From Dermanyssus gallinae (Eukaryota; Arthropoda; Arachnida; Mesostigmata; Dermanyssidae): DNA of 64,000 nucleotides. Made by a program: the position numbers and the translations under genes. The stretch lies in the NCBI GenBank assembly GCA_003439945.1, contig QVRM01001782.1:558001-622000 (forward strand), written 5' to 3'. Below, one piece after another: positions 23,661-34,813 of the stretch (the first letter of the stretch is position 1; every line of letters begins with the position of its first letter). Under the pieces are notes generated by a model. That model was not told where the DNA came from and did not search any database. It saw only the letters and a list, made by a program, of their open reading frames with translations.

Positions 23661-23663
<3 letters not shown>
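22373..23663 (-). mobile_element. complete but inactive mariner element, 1291 bp
   Basis: The terminal inverted repeats share TAGTTCAATAAGTTCTTAGA, with a one-base length difference near the tips (CAGGTAG at the left, CAGTAG read from the right). Both ends sit inside (TA)n tracts, so the element landed in a microsatellite, consistent with TA targeting. It encodes a minus-strand transposase with several defects. Confidence 0.9.
22439..23487 (-). pseudogene. mariner transposase, frameshifted, catalytic Asp lost
   Basis: Starts at METKEFRVVIKHFYFKGWN (23487) with the N-terminal DNA-binding region (VEKVRKILGTDKRMNIKEI). A frameshift near 23085 separates it from the catalytic region, which begins with FMTVDESRVHQY, the first Asp motif. 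Stops lie at about 22878 and 22793. The second catalytic position reads PFHQGNAPAHKS: Gly replaces Asp at codon about 22732-22730, a GAC to GGC type change. The third is intact (LAPSDYFLF), exactly 34 residues later, so the D,D34D spacing is kept. The copy cannot be active. Confidence 0.9.

Positions 23664-23719
<56 letters not shown>
23664..23719. repeat. (TA)n microsatellite, right flank of mariner 2
   Basis: About 28 TA units directly after the right terminal repeat of the mariner. Confidence 0.9.
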
Positions 23720-23723
<4 letters not shown>

Positions 23724-23988
23724 GGGAATTAAAATGAGCAGGTTATTTAATTTTAATGACCGATCCGCTACGCAAGTACGCATATGCGATTTGACAGATG
23801 TATAAGTGCAATGATCTATTGAGTATAAGGGTGGCATACAAACCGTCTGTCTTTTCGAACATATTCCATATAATTGCACAGAACAAGTTGGCTCTGCCTC
23901 CGATATTGTCCAGGGACGTGTCCAGACATTCGTAATTGAAATAGTAATATATTACGGCCTTAACTGGGTACATGTGGAGGCCGCCGTT

Positions 23989-24513
23989 AGGGTTACTTTA
24001 GTGTTTCGTCTGTACGTATACGACCTCTCATAGTTTGTGTCGTATAGGAATGAGATGATCTTTTATTGAATTTTTCCGTGATTTTAGGTAAGCTGTCCGA
24101 CATAAGTTTGCAAATTGCACGAGTGAAAGAATACATTAGTCAATTAGGAAACCAAGCATACCTGCGCACTCGGGAAAACATTGTACATAGCTAGAGCTCG
24201 AACCATTGTGATATTAAGAAGAGTTTGAAAAATTATATTATTGTGCATAGAGTTCCTGCTCTAGCTAAGACCAAACATATTTTAGACATATTTTCTCCGA
24301 AATATGCTGGTATACTGGTTTTTCTATTGAGAAATGCGTTCTCTCACAATCCTTCATTTTATAAACTTATGTCGGGCAGCCTACTTACAATCACAGCTTA
24401 CAAAAATGCATTAAGAAAATCATCTTACTCCTAAAAAGCATTCCCTTTACCCCTTTTCATTGGCAAAGCTTATTTCCTCACCGACTTTTAGACGATACTA
24501 TCCGGACACCCTG
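23989..24513. mobile_element. putative MITE with subterminal inverted repeats
   Basis: The right tip reads, inward, CAGGGTGTCCGGATAG and is followed by TA repeats. Inverted blocks pair about 24045-24110 with about 24360-24435 (GCTGTCCGACATAAGTTT against AAACTTATGTCGGGCAGC). The left tip near 23989 (GGGTTACTTTAG) matches only weakly. There is no transposase. Boundaries are approximate. Confidence 0.5.
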
Positions 24514-24825
24514 TATATATATATATATCACTCGGTCGCCATTAATAGGCAAACGTTCGAAACAAACGGGCCACCTAGAACCCCAGAAAAGCTGCAAGCC
24601 CTATGTTACACTCGCCGTAAGCCGGAGCAGAAACTACGTAAAAGGTCTGTCGTAGGCCTCAATACTGGTGGGGCACGGAGATTGCCGACGCGCGGGTCGA
24701 ATGCTTCAAAGCGCGACGCCACCTAAAAAGAACCGCAGCTAGAGCTAAAGGAGATGGTCATAGCGGCACGTTTAGAATACAACACCGGACAGCGCTGCCA
24801 TTGAGGCACTCGAGGTATCTTTATA

Positions 24826-24852
24826 CTAATAATAATAATAATAATAATAATT
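24826..24852. repeat. (AAT)n microsatellite
   Basis: About nine AAT units directly abut the truncated 5' end of the RLE fragment that follows. Confidence 0.9.
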
Positions 24853-25312
24853 TGAGCGTGGCCGCATGCTTGTTTGGGACGCAACTGTAACCGACTCATT
24901 AGCCCCCTCGATGGTCGGTGCAGGTGCGGACCGAGCAGGTCATGCCTACAGGTTAGCTGAGGCTAATAAGTGCAGAAAATACTCAAGCGTCGATTATCCG
25001 CACGAATTTTGTCCGTTGGCGTTCGAGTCTATGGGAGCTGCAGGCCCCTTACGCTCAAGCTGATTCAGCGGGTCGGTAAAAGTCTTAATCTTTCGACAGG
25101 AGACTCGAGGGCATCCGAATTCTTGCGTCAGAGGCTGTCGCTCGACATTCAACTAGGAAACGCAGCGTCTGTTCGGGGCACATTGTTGAACTGGGCTAAC
25201 CCTGGGTTAGAGAACCCGTGATCACACGTTCGCGCGGAGACAATTGTCCACTCCACAGTGCTAACATAATTAAGAATAAATATAACGTTTTCAAGATTGA
25301 CAAAAAAAAAAA
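24852..25312 (+). pseudogene. RLE endonuclease fragment (C-like family) with 3' UTR
   Basis: The reading starts inside the endonuclease: RMLVWDATVTDSLAPSM carries the second acidic residue of the PD...D site, and the PD itself is lost by truncation. A frameshift near 25060 leads into SLNLSTGDSRASEFLRQRL and ends at NWANPGLENP (stop 25219-25221). About 90 bp of 3' UTR follow, then A-rich sequence and (AAT)n. It is closest to the element at 41.5-45.9 kb and to the copy at 51541-52952. Confidence 0.8.
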
Positions 25313-25336
25313 AATAATAATAATAATAATAATAAT

Positions 25337-27516
25337 AGTTGTTGACGCCGTCCGATCTTTCGCCGTAGCATCTAGAATTGGATTAGATGGGCTGCGTCCC
25401 CGACATCTCCGGGACATGCTTGACAACTCAGTACCCTCATCCGGGAGACTTCTGGAAGAAGGTTGCTCTCTGGTGGCCTCGGCACTAAACGGCAGCCTGC
25501 CTTCTTCTTGCCTGACGACCTTTTACGGGGTAAATCTTACGGCCCTAAAAAAAGAAGGACGGTTCAATCAGACCTATAGCATGTGGCCTTACAATCCGAA
25601 AGCTTGTAGCAAAGGTGGCTATCGCGATCAGTAAGGGATCCATAACAAAAGCTTTAGGACCAAGGCAAGTAGGGGTTTCCATAAAAGGAGGCGCGGAGGC
25701 AGCCGTTCACGCTGTACGAGCATACATCAAAACAGACGGTCCTGTGCGGGTTTTAGTGCAGCAAGATTTTAGCAATGCTTTTAACACGATACGACGCGAC
25801 GTAATATTAGAAGAAGTAAGACTACACGTACCGGAACTCTTTCCACTTGTATGGCAATGCTACAGGGACCCGTCACTTCTATCCTGGTGTGACAAAGAGC
25901 CACTTAAATTAACAAGTGGAGTGCAACATGGGCCCAGACTGCCAGGGGCCAAGACTCCCAGACTGAACAAGGCCCCGCCTTGTTCAGTCTGGGAGTCTCC
26001 AGTCTAGTGGCACGAATGCGAAGCTCATTGAACATCTGGTTGGAAGGATGATGGTACATTAGGAGGACCGGCAGAAGTGGTGGCCGCTGACATACTTAAG
26101 GTAATAGAGTTGGCAAATGAAGGAGGGACAATCCTCAATCTTTCCAAGTGCGAAGTTATAACGGTTGGGGAAGGGGGGGACACCCAGGAACGAGACGAAG
26201 CACGCAAAACCATTGCTGCCGTTCTATCAGGCTGTAAGCAAGTTAACCCGGCCGAGTTAGAAGTTCTTGGGGCTCCACTTAGTCCACAAAGTATTTACAA
26301 GACCTTAACAGAAAAACGCCGGGCGTTTCTGCAGACACGGCCTCGTTTGTTGGCCATGCACTCACAAGCTGCACTATGTCTTTGGAGATATAGTTTAGGT
26401 TCCCCGAAATTCAACTACACATTGCGCACCTCACCGACAAGCCAATGTCCCGACGCCCTGCAAGCGTATGACAACTCTACGAGAGACATACTAAGTGAAG
26501 TCATTAACATCGCTTTCGCGGACGATACGTGGCGAAGAGCAAGCCTCCTCATAAGAGAAGGTGGACTGGGTGTTCGATCAGCAGTAGAATTGGCACCCAT
26601 ATGTTACGCAGCGTCTGTGCTAGAATTCAGCCCGCTGGCAGAGGCGCTAGTCGACATGAGTGCTCACCACTAGCTGCACATAGCTAAGCAGGAGGCAGAG
26701 TCGCTTGTCAAGCTGAAGTTGGATTCAGGTCCTTGGGAGAAACATGTAACGCAGAAAGTGCTTGATAACTACAGATGTAAAGTTATAGCCCGTGAGATCA
26801 CCGAAAGCCTTGAGTCTTCTACGGAGAAGGCAGTCTTAGCCGCACGAGACACCTTCAGCGGTGGATTCCTTAGGGCTCTCCCGTCGCCACAGCTCGGCAC
26901 CATGCTGGACAACGTCTCATTCCGCATGGTGTCGGCTCTCAGAATCGGCGGGTCGATATGCGAACCACACATTTGCAAGGCCTGTGGAAAACCAGTAGAG
27001 AAGAATGGCCTCCACCCGTTGAGCTGCATCAAGAGCCAAGGTCGGGCTCCCAGGCACACAGAAATAAATGCAGTGATTCAAAGAGCTCTCCGGAGGGCGG
27101 GAATACCTAGCATGCTGAAACCGAGAGTAGGACTTCATGACGATAAAAGGCCCGACGGTGTCACTATTCCGCCGTGGAAAAAAGGCAAATGCCTGGTTTG
27201 GGATGCGACAGTCTCCTGCACAGCCGCACCGTCTTATGTGTGCCACAGCGCTACCGAGGCGGGATGGGTGGCCGAACACGCAGAGAAAGAAAAGTGGCGT
27301 AAATACACAGAGTTAGAGTCTAGATACAATTTCGTGCCGATTGCAATGGAGACAATGGGCGTAGTCAGCAGAAGAACAAGGACATTTATTAAAGACTTAA
27401 GTGATCGAATACAAGCAAACACCGGAGATGCACGCGAAGGCGACTTTCTGAGGCAGCTGCTTTCATTGGCAGTTTGCAGAGGAAACGCCGCGTCAATATT
27501 AGGTGCGATGGGCTGA
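25337..27516 (+). pseudogene. RLE-type LINE copy A1 (RT plus endonuclease)
   Basis: 5'-truncated polymerase of an R2-like LINE. RT start: GLDGLRPRHLRDML (about 25383). Motif A: VLVQQDFSNAFNTIRRD (about 25755). Motif B is destroyed at 25940-26000 by a 47-bp hairpin. Motif C is reduced to KDDGTLGGP near 26045. Thumb: ELEVLGAPLSPQ and EGGLGVRSA. Zinc knuckle: CKACGKPVEKNGLHPLSC (C-x2-C-x9-H-x3-C, about 26980). Endonuclease: RPDGVTI then CLVWDATV (about 27150-27215), the PD...D restriction-like site. Frameshifts lie near 25600 and 26000-26060 and a TAG at 26671-26673. From 26719 the C-terminal 265 residues are open. The 3' UTR ends in AATAAATAATAA. Confidence 0.85.
25952..25998. repeat. perfect 22-bp hairpin with 3-nt loop inside A1
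   Basis: 25952-25973 is the exact reverse complement of 25977-25998, with loop CCC. The right arm is the expected coding sequence after motif B (ALFSLGVSS), while the left arm replaces the expected GDPLGP coding. This suggests a snap-back copying event. Confidence 0.85.
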
Positions 27517-27715
27517 CGACAGCAAGAAAGAAACTATAAAGTAATGAGGATACACATTTACACCTCACAACTGTATTGCACTAAGACATATTAAATAAAT
27601 AATAATAATACTTTTTGTTGAACAAGGGTTTATTTTATCAATATGTACATGTATCACAATTAGTAAGATATTACTTATATAGTATCTACCATATTGCTTA
27701 TATTATTCTTATTGC

Positions 27716-29897
27716 CTAAATGTCGGTGGAGCTCCAATGACACCCTCTGTCGGAGAAACGCGGTTGATCTTGGCTCGCTGTAGCCTCAAAGAGCTTCTTC
27801 ACAAGCTCTTTCGTCAGTTTGAGTGCATCCTTGCCCCAAACGCCAGATGACTCGAGACCAAACGCCATTACCACATGGTCCTCAAGAAGATGCGCGTATA
27901 GGTGCCGTTTGCGCATCTCCCGTTGGTGAATGCTGTGGCCAACGCCCGCGCTGGCTAGTGCACGATATCCGAGGGCGTACGTGTCAGAGACAATGACGTC
28001 CCACGTCAGCGGCCGATTACGGTCCCAGTCCCGGCTAGTAAGGCCATCCGGTCGACGCCTGTCGTCCCTCTGCAATCTATTGCCTAAAAGCGCGCCCGAG
28101 GACGTCATTGATGGCATCGTGGCGGCCCTGCGTAAGCCCCGCCAGCTTAGTGCAGCTAAGCCGGTGCAGCCCGCGCTCATCCACTGTTCCACCCCATGGA
28201 CATTCCTCTTCCTCAAACATGGCAATGCCAAGTCTAAGACCACTAGCGGCACGGAACTGGTCGTCGGCCAGCTTACTGCCTACGAGCTCGGAGGGAAACA
28301 CGTCGAGCCACGCTCCAGCGGCGTCAGATGAGACCGCTCTCAGTCTTATATAATCTGCATCTAACTCGCAGGCCGACAAAAGAGTTAGGTAGGTAGCCTG
28401 AGTGGCGATTTGGTCCCACTTCTTCTGTCTAGTGACCTGCTTCTCAGAAGGACAACCAGACTGACGCGCCTGGTCTCAAGATCCAAAGTTTCTGACGGCA
28501 GAAGGAAGGCAGGTGAATTCCGTAGTACGTGCAAGACCAATTGCACTCCCATTGCGTTCCGGAGCAGAAAGTAGGCTTGGTGTCTCCCGAGATGTCCCAG
28601 CCGTTGGAAAAGCCAGGAGAATTGTTCTCTCTTCTCGGCCAGTATCGGTCCAATCATGTCGCGGAACACCGCCGTACCCAGCAGATCCAGCTCACACCGG
28701 TACTTTACAAGAATGCCCGGGAACTTGCTGTTGAATTTTGCGATTACCTGCTGTCTTTGATGTCTCTCAGTAACACCGACGGATCGTTGTCAAGGAGGAT
28801 CCCATCGTCAAAATAGAACAGAGGGACCCTGCATTTTACCTGGTTGACGTACTGATGCAGAAGCAGGCTAAACGCAAGTGGAAGGAAGCATGGTCTTTGT
28901 GGCCAATCTCCGCAGGGTGCAACCAATGGCTATGGGTCGGTGTCCACCGGTCTTCTTTTTCAGGGCGATGAGCCACCCGCCATATATGACGCTTCTCACA
29001 GCCTCCGGAACTTGCCCGTTGACAGGAAGAAGGCATTTTAGATAGTCGGGCGTAAGGCCGTCGAGTCCTCCCGCCGCACAAGATGGAAAGTACGAAGTGC
29101 CTTGGCGCATCTTTGCTCGAGCACGACACGACCGCAGGCAAGCCGATGGGGGACGGTGGAACCACGTCCCCTGCAGGAGCAGAAGGGTGCTTTGCCATCA
29201 TCTAACAAATCGACTCCTCCGTTACGGATGCAATTGTGTCGTCAGAAGACAAGATTCTAATGGCGCTTTGCACATTAAAATCCATGGAAAGCTTGTGAGC
29301 AGCGATCTGAGCACGGGCTTTATCCGTCATTGTACGTTTGCCTCGACCCTCGGCTTCCACGCGATTGAGATCTGCACCTCCAAAGAGAGCCACGTTTTCC
29401 TTGACCACGCTGGCCCGGCCATATTCCCTTTGAGTTTCTTTGTCGACGTGGAGGACTTTTGGGGCGAGAGTGAGCAGCGCGGTCCAGCTCGATTCGTCGT
29501 TATTTTTCACAACATATTTAAGCAGACGGTGGAAGAGCTTGCGCAAAGGGATTCTGGCTCTCTTTGGGATCCTGCGCAGCACCTTGCGTGTTATCTTAGC
29601 GTTGGCAAGTAACCGGTGAAGAGCAGAGGTAGAAGAGGGCGGCAGGTATTGGCTAGGTGACGGTCCTCCATTCGCTGGCGGTTGGCTGGTGGAGTGAGAA
29701 AAAGGTTCTACTAGCGAAGCACGAGAAGAAACCAGCGGCTGTGAGATGCTGCTATTAATGGCGGTGGCCTGTTGGAGCGCTACTGATCCACTAAACTCGG
29801 CTATCTTCTTCTTATGAGTCCTTCCTGCGTGAATTTGGATACCCCTCTTCGTAGGGAAGCACTTGGAACACCACGGGCATTGGAACTCATTAGCCAT
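27716..29897 (-). pseudogene. RLE-type LINE copy B1, palm deleted
   Basis: Starts at MANEFQCPWCSKCFPTKRG (29897) with a C2H2 finger, C-x2-C-x12-H-x4-H, all ligands present. A Ser/Pro-rich linker and a basic region (KVLRRIPKRARIPLRKLF) follow. The RT start (GGLDGLTPDYLKCLLP, WLIALKKKTGGHRPIAIG) then jumps to AFSLLLHQYVNQV and YFDDG. Compared with B2 about 110 codons containing motifs A and B are missing (junction about 28875). The thumb and endonuclease follow in other frames: CPWGGTVDERGLHRLSC (second Cys lost), RRPDGLTSRDWDRNRPLTWD. The C-terminus near 27716 is unlike B2's and frame-shifted. The 3' UTR ends at (AAT)n, about 27610. Confidence 0.85.
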
Positions 29898-30039
29898 TGC
29901 AATTGCTTCTCATGTGAAACAGAACTGTTACTGGCTTTGCTGTGGCTGTCAAATTCTTGTCTTTCCAAAGAAAACCGCCGTTTTCAATGTCTAGTAAATA
30001 ATAATTATAATCGGTATATCAGATCTAGTATCGCAACTA

Positions 30040-31513
30040 CAAAGCCCTTTCAACGTGTGGTATCTAGATGACGCCAAGCTTGCGGGCCCCGCGAGTATCA
30101 TCGCGACAGATTTGAGAGGAGTGCTGCAGTTTGAAGAAGACGGGGGACTGGCACTGAATGCTTCAAAACGTGAGATTACCGCTGTCGGGGGCTCGCTTCA
30201 GGAAAGAGAGGAAGCAATCCAGGATATTACAGAAATACTTCCTGACATCACGCGAGTAGAGGTAAAGAACTTTTGGGGGCCCCCGTAAAGCAAGATGGAA
30301 TATCACATGCACTCTCTAGAAAGAAAGAAGCCCTTACCAAAATTCGTCCACGACTGACACGCTTGCATCCTCAGGCTGCGCTGTGCATTTGGAGATATAG
30401 TCTGGGGTCTTCAAAATTTAACTACACACTGCGTACATGCCCTGCTATAGTGTGCTCTGAAGAATTAACCGCGTATGATGACGTCAGCAGAGATATACTT
30501 AGTGAAGTCCTGAACGTCAATTTGGAAGACAACACCTTGCAGAGAGCAAGTCTCCCAATACGTGAAGGTGGTCTGGGAATACGAAGTGCTATTGACCTAG
30601 CTCCTGTCTGCTACGCTGCTTCACTGATCCGATTTGGTCCGGTCGCAGCCTCGTTAGTGCAGGAGGCAGTTCGACCACAAATAAAACATGAATTCAGTAA
30701 AGCGCAAGACACCATTAGAACCATGCTGGACCCGGGGCCTTTGGAAGAATATCCCAGCCAATAAAAAAGCAAAAAAAGAGCAAGGATATCTTAGAGGGGC
30801 TTGTTTCCCAGAGAGACCGCGCCGCATTCCTAGCGGCACAAGATAACTTCAGTGGGGCTTGGCTTAAAGCCTTACCCTCACCCCAGCTCGGCACCATGCT
30901 GGATCCCAACCATTTCCGCATGATGTCAGCACTTAGAATCGGCGCTCCCGTCTGCGAGCCGTTTCAGTGCAAACTGTGTGGAGAGAAGGTAGATTCCAGT
31001 GGCCTACACCTACTGAGTTGCCCGAAGAGCGCCGGTAGATCATCCGGACATGCTGAACTAAACAGTGTGATTATAAGGTCTCTTAGGAAAGCCGGTATAC
31101 CATCTACACTTGAACCGAGAGGTTTAGTGACCGCTGGCGAAGAAAAACCTGATGGGGTGACCATTGCATTATGGTCTCATGGGAAGTCCCTTGCCTGGGA
31201 TGCAACGGTTTCGTGCACCGCCGCGGCTTCCTATTTACACCACAGCTCAGTTGAGCCGGGGTGGGTGGCAAAGCACGCGGACGCCAGAAAACGCGTTAAA
31301 TACACTGGACTGGAAACAATATATACTTTTGTGCCTATTGCCATGGAGACGCTACGACCAATCAGCAAGGAAACCGAAGCATTTCTCAAAGATTTGAGTA
31401 AGCGAATTCAGGAGGTCACAAGCGACCGAAGAGAGGGTCAATTCTTGAGGCAAGCGTTGTTTTTGGCCGTTTGCAGAGGAAACGCGGCATCTATTTTAGG
31501 CGCCATGGTGTGA
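30040..31513 (+). pseudogene. RLE-type LINE copy A2 (RT palm to endonuclease)
   Basis: 5'-truncated just before motif C, which reads NVWYLDDAKLAGP (about 30055). A frameshift near 30280 leads to GAPVKQDGISHAL and the thumb (SLPIREGGLGIRSAIDLA). A second frameshift near 30765, in an A-rich stretch, leads to an open C-terminus: LPSPQLGTMLDPNHFRMMS; zinc knuckle CKLCGEKVDSSGLHLLSC; endonuclease PDGVTIALWSHGKSLAWDAT; and the end RGNAASILGAMV. Same family as A1 but diverged by my eye to roughly 60% identity. The 3' UTR ends in (AAT)n at 31570. Confidence 0.85.
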
Positions 31514-31569
31514 AATCATTATTTAAGAATTGGCAATAATACGTTCAGACCTCACAATTGTAACATTAA

Positions 31570-31572
31570 ATA

Positions 31573-31608
<36 letters not shown>

Positions 31609-31611
31609 TTT
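31570..31611. repeat. (AAT)n microsatellite at the A2/B2 tail-to-tail junction
   Basis: About 13 AAT units between the 3' UTR of A2 (+) and the oligo-T end (minus-strand oligo-A) of B2 (-). Confidence 0.9.
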
Positions 31612-31764
31612 TTTTTGAACAAGGGTTTATTTTATCAATATGTACATGTATCACAATTATTAATATATTACTTATATTATATCTACAATAATGCTTATAT
31701 TGTTCTTATTGCTTGAGTGTCGGTGACCACTCAACATCATCGTGGCGTTGCCTCTCTGTAATTC

Positions 31765-34700
31765 TCATGACACTATCTGTCGGAGGAACGCGGTCAATCT
31801 TGGCTCCGCTGTGGCCTCGAAGAGCTTCTTCCCAAGCTCTTTTGTCAGTTTGAGTGCATTCTTTCCCCAAACGCCAGATGACTCGAGGCCGAACGCCATT
31901 ACAACGTGGTACTCGAGGAGATGCGCGTATAGGCGCCGTTTGTGCATCTTCCGTTGGTGGATAACGTTGCCGAAGCCCGCGTTGGCTTGTGCACGATAAC
32001 CGAGGGCGTACGTGTCGGAGACGGTGACGTCCCATGCCAGCGGCCGATTATGGTCCCAATTTCGGCTGGTAAGGCCATCCGGTCGACGCTTGTCGTCGCT
32101 CTGTAGTCCACCAGGTTCCAGTGTGACGCGGTAGCCGGCTTGTCTGAAAGCGCAGCCGAGGATGTCATTAATGGCATCGTGGCGGCCCTGCGTAAGCTCG
32201 GCCAGCTTAGTGCAACTAAGTCGACGCAGGCCACGTTCATCCACCTTTCCATCACATGGGCATGCCTCTGTCTCAAACATGGCAATGCCAAGTCTGAGGC
32301 CACTGGCGGCACGGAAGTGGTCATCAGCCAGCTTACTGCCGACTAGCTCGGACGGAAACACGTCAAGCCACGCTCCGGCAGCGTCGGATGAAACCGCTTT
32401 CAGTTTAATGCCGTCTATATCTAACTCACAGGCAGACAGAAGAGTTATGTGGGTAGCCTGAGTGGCGATTTGGTCCCACCTCTTCTGCCTAGTGACGTGT
32501 TCCTCAGAAGGACGACCAGACTGACGCGCGTCCCAGATTTGAATGGCGTCTTGTTGGTGGCTGATGAGTCCGCCGGTAGTAGCGGCCACTGCAGAGGTGT
32601 AGCTATGCGACGAAGCAAGGAAAGCGGGCAAGGCAAGGTCCGTGGCCGAGCGAATGCCCATTCCACCTAGCCGCACCGATAGGCTTGCCTGCATCCATTC
32701 GAGCGTCAGGTAAAGGATGTTTTAAGGCTCTCTACACTTGGTCGTCGACGTTCAAAGTTTCTGCGGCAAAAGGAACGTAGTACATACAGGACCTTTTGTA
32801 CTCCCAATGCGTGCCGAAGCAGATAGTAGGCTTCATGTCTACAGAGATATCCCAGCCTCTGGTAAAGTCGGGAGAGTTGGTCTCCCTTCTCGGCCAGTAC
32901 CGGACCGATCATTTCGGGGAAGACCGCCTTTTTTTTTGTTTTGTTTTTTTGGGAGGCTTTGGGAATGCATGATGCACATGCGCCACTAGCGGCCTGCGTG
33001 ACTAGTGTGAGACTCGCAAACCCACTAAACCCGGATTCCTCCCCCCCCCCCCCCAGGCTCGGTATTACTTTGGCATTACATCGAAGTGGGGGCTCGTCCG
33101 GGATTTGAACCCGGGACCTCTCGCCGTACCCAGACCGCCGTACCCAGCAGGTCCAGGTCACACCGGTCCTTTACAAGGATGCCCGGGAGGTTGCTGTTAA
33201 ATTCTGCAATCACGTGCTGTCCCTCCTCGTCCTCGAAACCCTGTAGGAATATTTTGCATTTAGATGGGTTAAGCTGCAGCCCGCTTCATTGCTCGAACGC
33301 TCTGAGATCCTTAATGTCTCTGAGTAATGCCAAAGGATCCTTGCCAAGAAGGGTCCCATCGTCGAGGTAAGACAGAGGGATCATAGATGTCACCTGTTTG
33401 ACGTACTGGTGCAACAGCAGACTAAACGCAAGATGAGCCGCTACGTCTCCCTGCTGACAACCGGCTGATGACCTGATTTCAACCTCACCGAACATCAGAG
33501 GAGTCGACCTGCTATATGCCTGGTGCATCATTGGATAGAGGGCCGGGGCGTGCTTGGAAACCTCTGCCAAAAGTTGTCCTCGTTTGTTCAAGTTAAACGC
33601 ATTATTGAAATCTAATTTTAGGAGGCAGCATTTCTTGTTGTTTTCGAGGAAGGTGTGAGCCGTGTGTGCTATTATTTCTGCACAATTATGTGTGGCGTAC
33701 CCCATTTGCCGAGGCTGCAGGTAGTTTTTCACATTGACCTGGGGAAGCAGGGTCTTTTTGGCCAGTCTACGCAGAGTGCAGCCAACGGCTATGGGTCGTT
33801 ATCCTCCGGTTTTCTTCTTCAGGGCAATGAGCCACCCTCCATATATGACGTTTCTCACAGTCTCCGGAACTTGCCCGTTACGTATGATGTCGCATACCTT
33901 GGCGAGTGTTTCCAGCACATCGTTGTGGTCTCCGTTGGCAGGGAGAAGACATTTTAGATGGTCAGGCGTGAGGCCGTCGAGGGCTCCCGCCCCACCGGAT
34001 GGAAAGATGCGAAGTGCCTTTGCAACATCCTCGCTTGAGCATGACCCAACCTCTGGCAAGCCGATAGGGGATGGTGGCACCACGTCCCCTGCGGGAGCAG
34101 GAGGGTGTTTTGCGATCATCTCATTAATCGACTCCTTTGTTACGGGCGCAGTCGTGTCATCGGAAGACAATATTCTAATGGCGCTTCGCACATTAAAATC
34201 CATGGAAAGCTTGTGAGCAGCGATCTGGGCGCGAGCTTTATCCGTCAATACACGTTTGCCTCGCCCCTCAGCCTCCATGCAAGTGAGAGTGGCGGCTCCG
34301 AAAAGGGCCACCTTTTCTTTGACTACGCTGGCCAAGCTATGGCCTCATTGGGTTTCCTTGTCGACGTGAAGGACTTTTGGGGCGAGGGTAAGCAGCGCGG
34401 TCTAGCTCGCTTCGTCATTATTTTTCACGACGTCTTTAAGCAGGCGGTGGAAGAGTCCGCGCAAGGGGATTCTCGCTCCCTTTGGGATCCTGCGCAGCAC
34501 TTTGCGTGTCATCTTGGCATTGGCGAGTAACTTGTGAAGAGAAAAGGAAGGAGAAGGCGGCGAAGTGATCAGGCGTCGGCCCTCCATTTACTGGCGGCTG
34601 GCTGGCGGGTTGAGGAAAGAATTCTGCTAGTGGAGCGTGCGAAGAAGGCAGCGGCTGTGAGAGGCTGATAGTAGTGGCAGCGGCCTGTTGGAGCACTGCT

Positions 34701-34813
34701 GGTCCACTAGACTCGGCTATCTTCTTCTTCTGAGTCCTTCCTGCGTGGATCTGGACACCCCGCTTCGTAGGAAAACACATTGAACACCACTGGCATTGAA
34801 ACTCATTAGCCAT
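31765..34813 (-). pseudogene. RLE-type LINE copy B2, nearly full length, SINE-interrupted
   Basis: Starts at MANEFQCQWCSMCFPTKRG (34813). The C2H2 finger has lost its last His (AGRTQ). A frameshift near 34540 and a TGA (34402) precede a long open part with SGGAGALDGLTPDHLKCLLP. TAA (33799-33801) replaces the Tyr of GGYRPIA. RT motif A: LLKLDFNNAFNLNKRG. Motif B degenerate: AGCQQGDVAAH. Motif C: YLDDGTLLGKD. A TGA at about 33286 follows. A SINE (32929-33131) interrupts DLLGTA/VFPEM. The last 309 codons (32694-31765) are open: thumb RLGGMGIRSA; knuckle CPCDGKVDERGLRRLSC (His replaced by Arg); endonuclease RRPDGLTSRNW then LAWDVTV. Identity to B1 is high. Confidence 0.88.
32929..33131 (-). mobile_element. 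tRNA-derived SINE inserted in LINE copy B2
   Basis: Read on the minus strand it begins GGGTACGGCGAGAGG and contains the B-box arm (CCCGGGTTCAAATCCCGG, about 33120-33100). The body includes TCGATGTAATGCC and a long G run. The 3' module (TTTAGTGGGTTTGCGAGTC) ends in an A-rich tail (plus-strand T-run 32929-32948). The A-box half is missing. It is flanked by 8-bp repeats AGACCGCC (32921-32928 and 33132-33139). The body matches the SINE at 5736-6007 and the LINE 3' UTR at 58858-59060. It splits the RT thumb region of B2 and is younger than it. Confidence 0.82.

Noticed and set aside
33050..33125. Genuine tRNA gene on the minus strand
   Set aside because: Only the T-arm half is tRNA-like; it continues into a SINE body and A-tail and is bounded by a target duplication.
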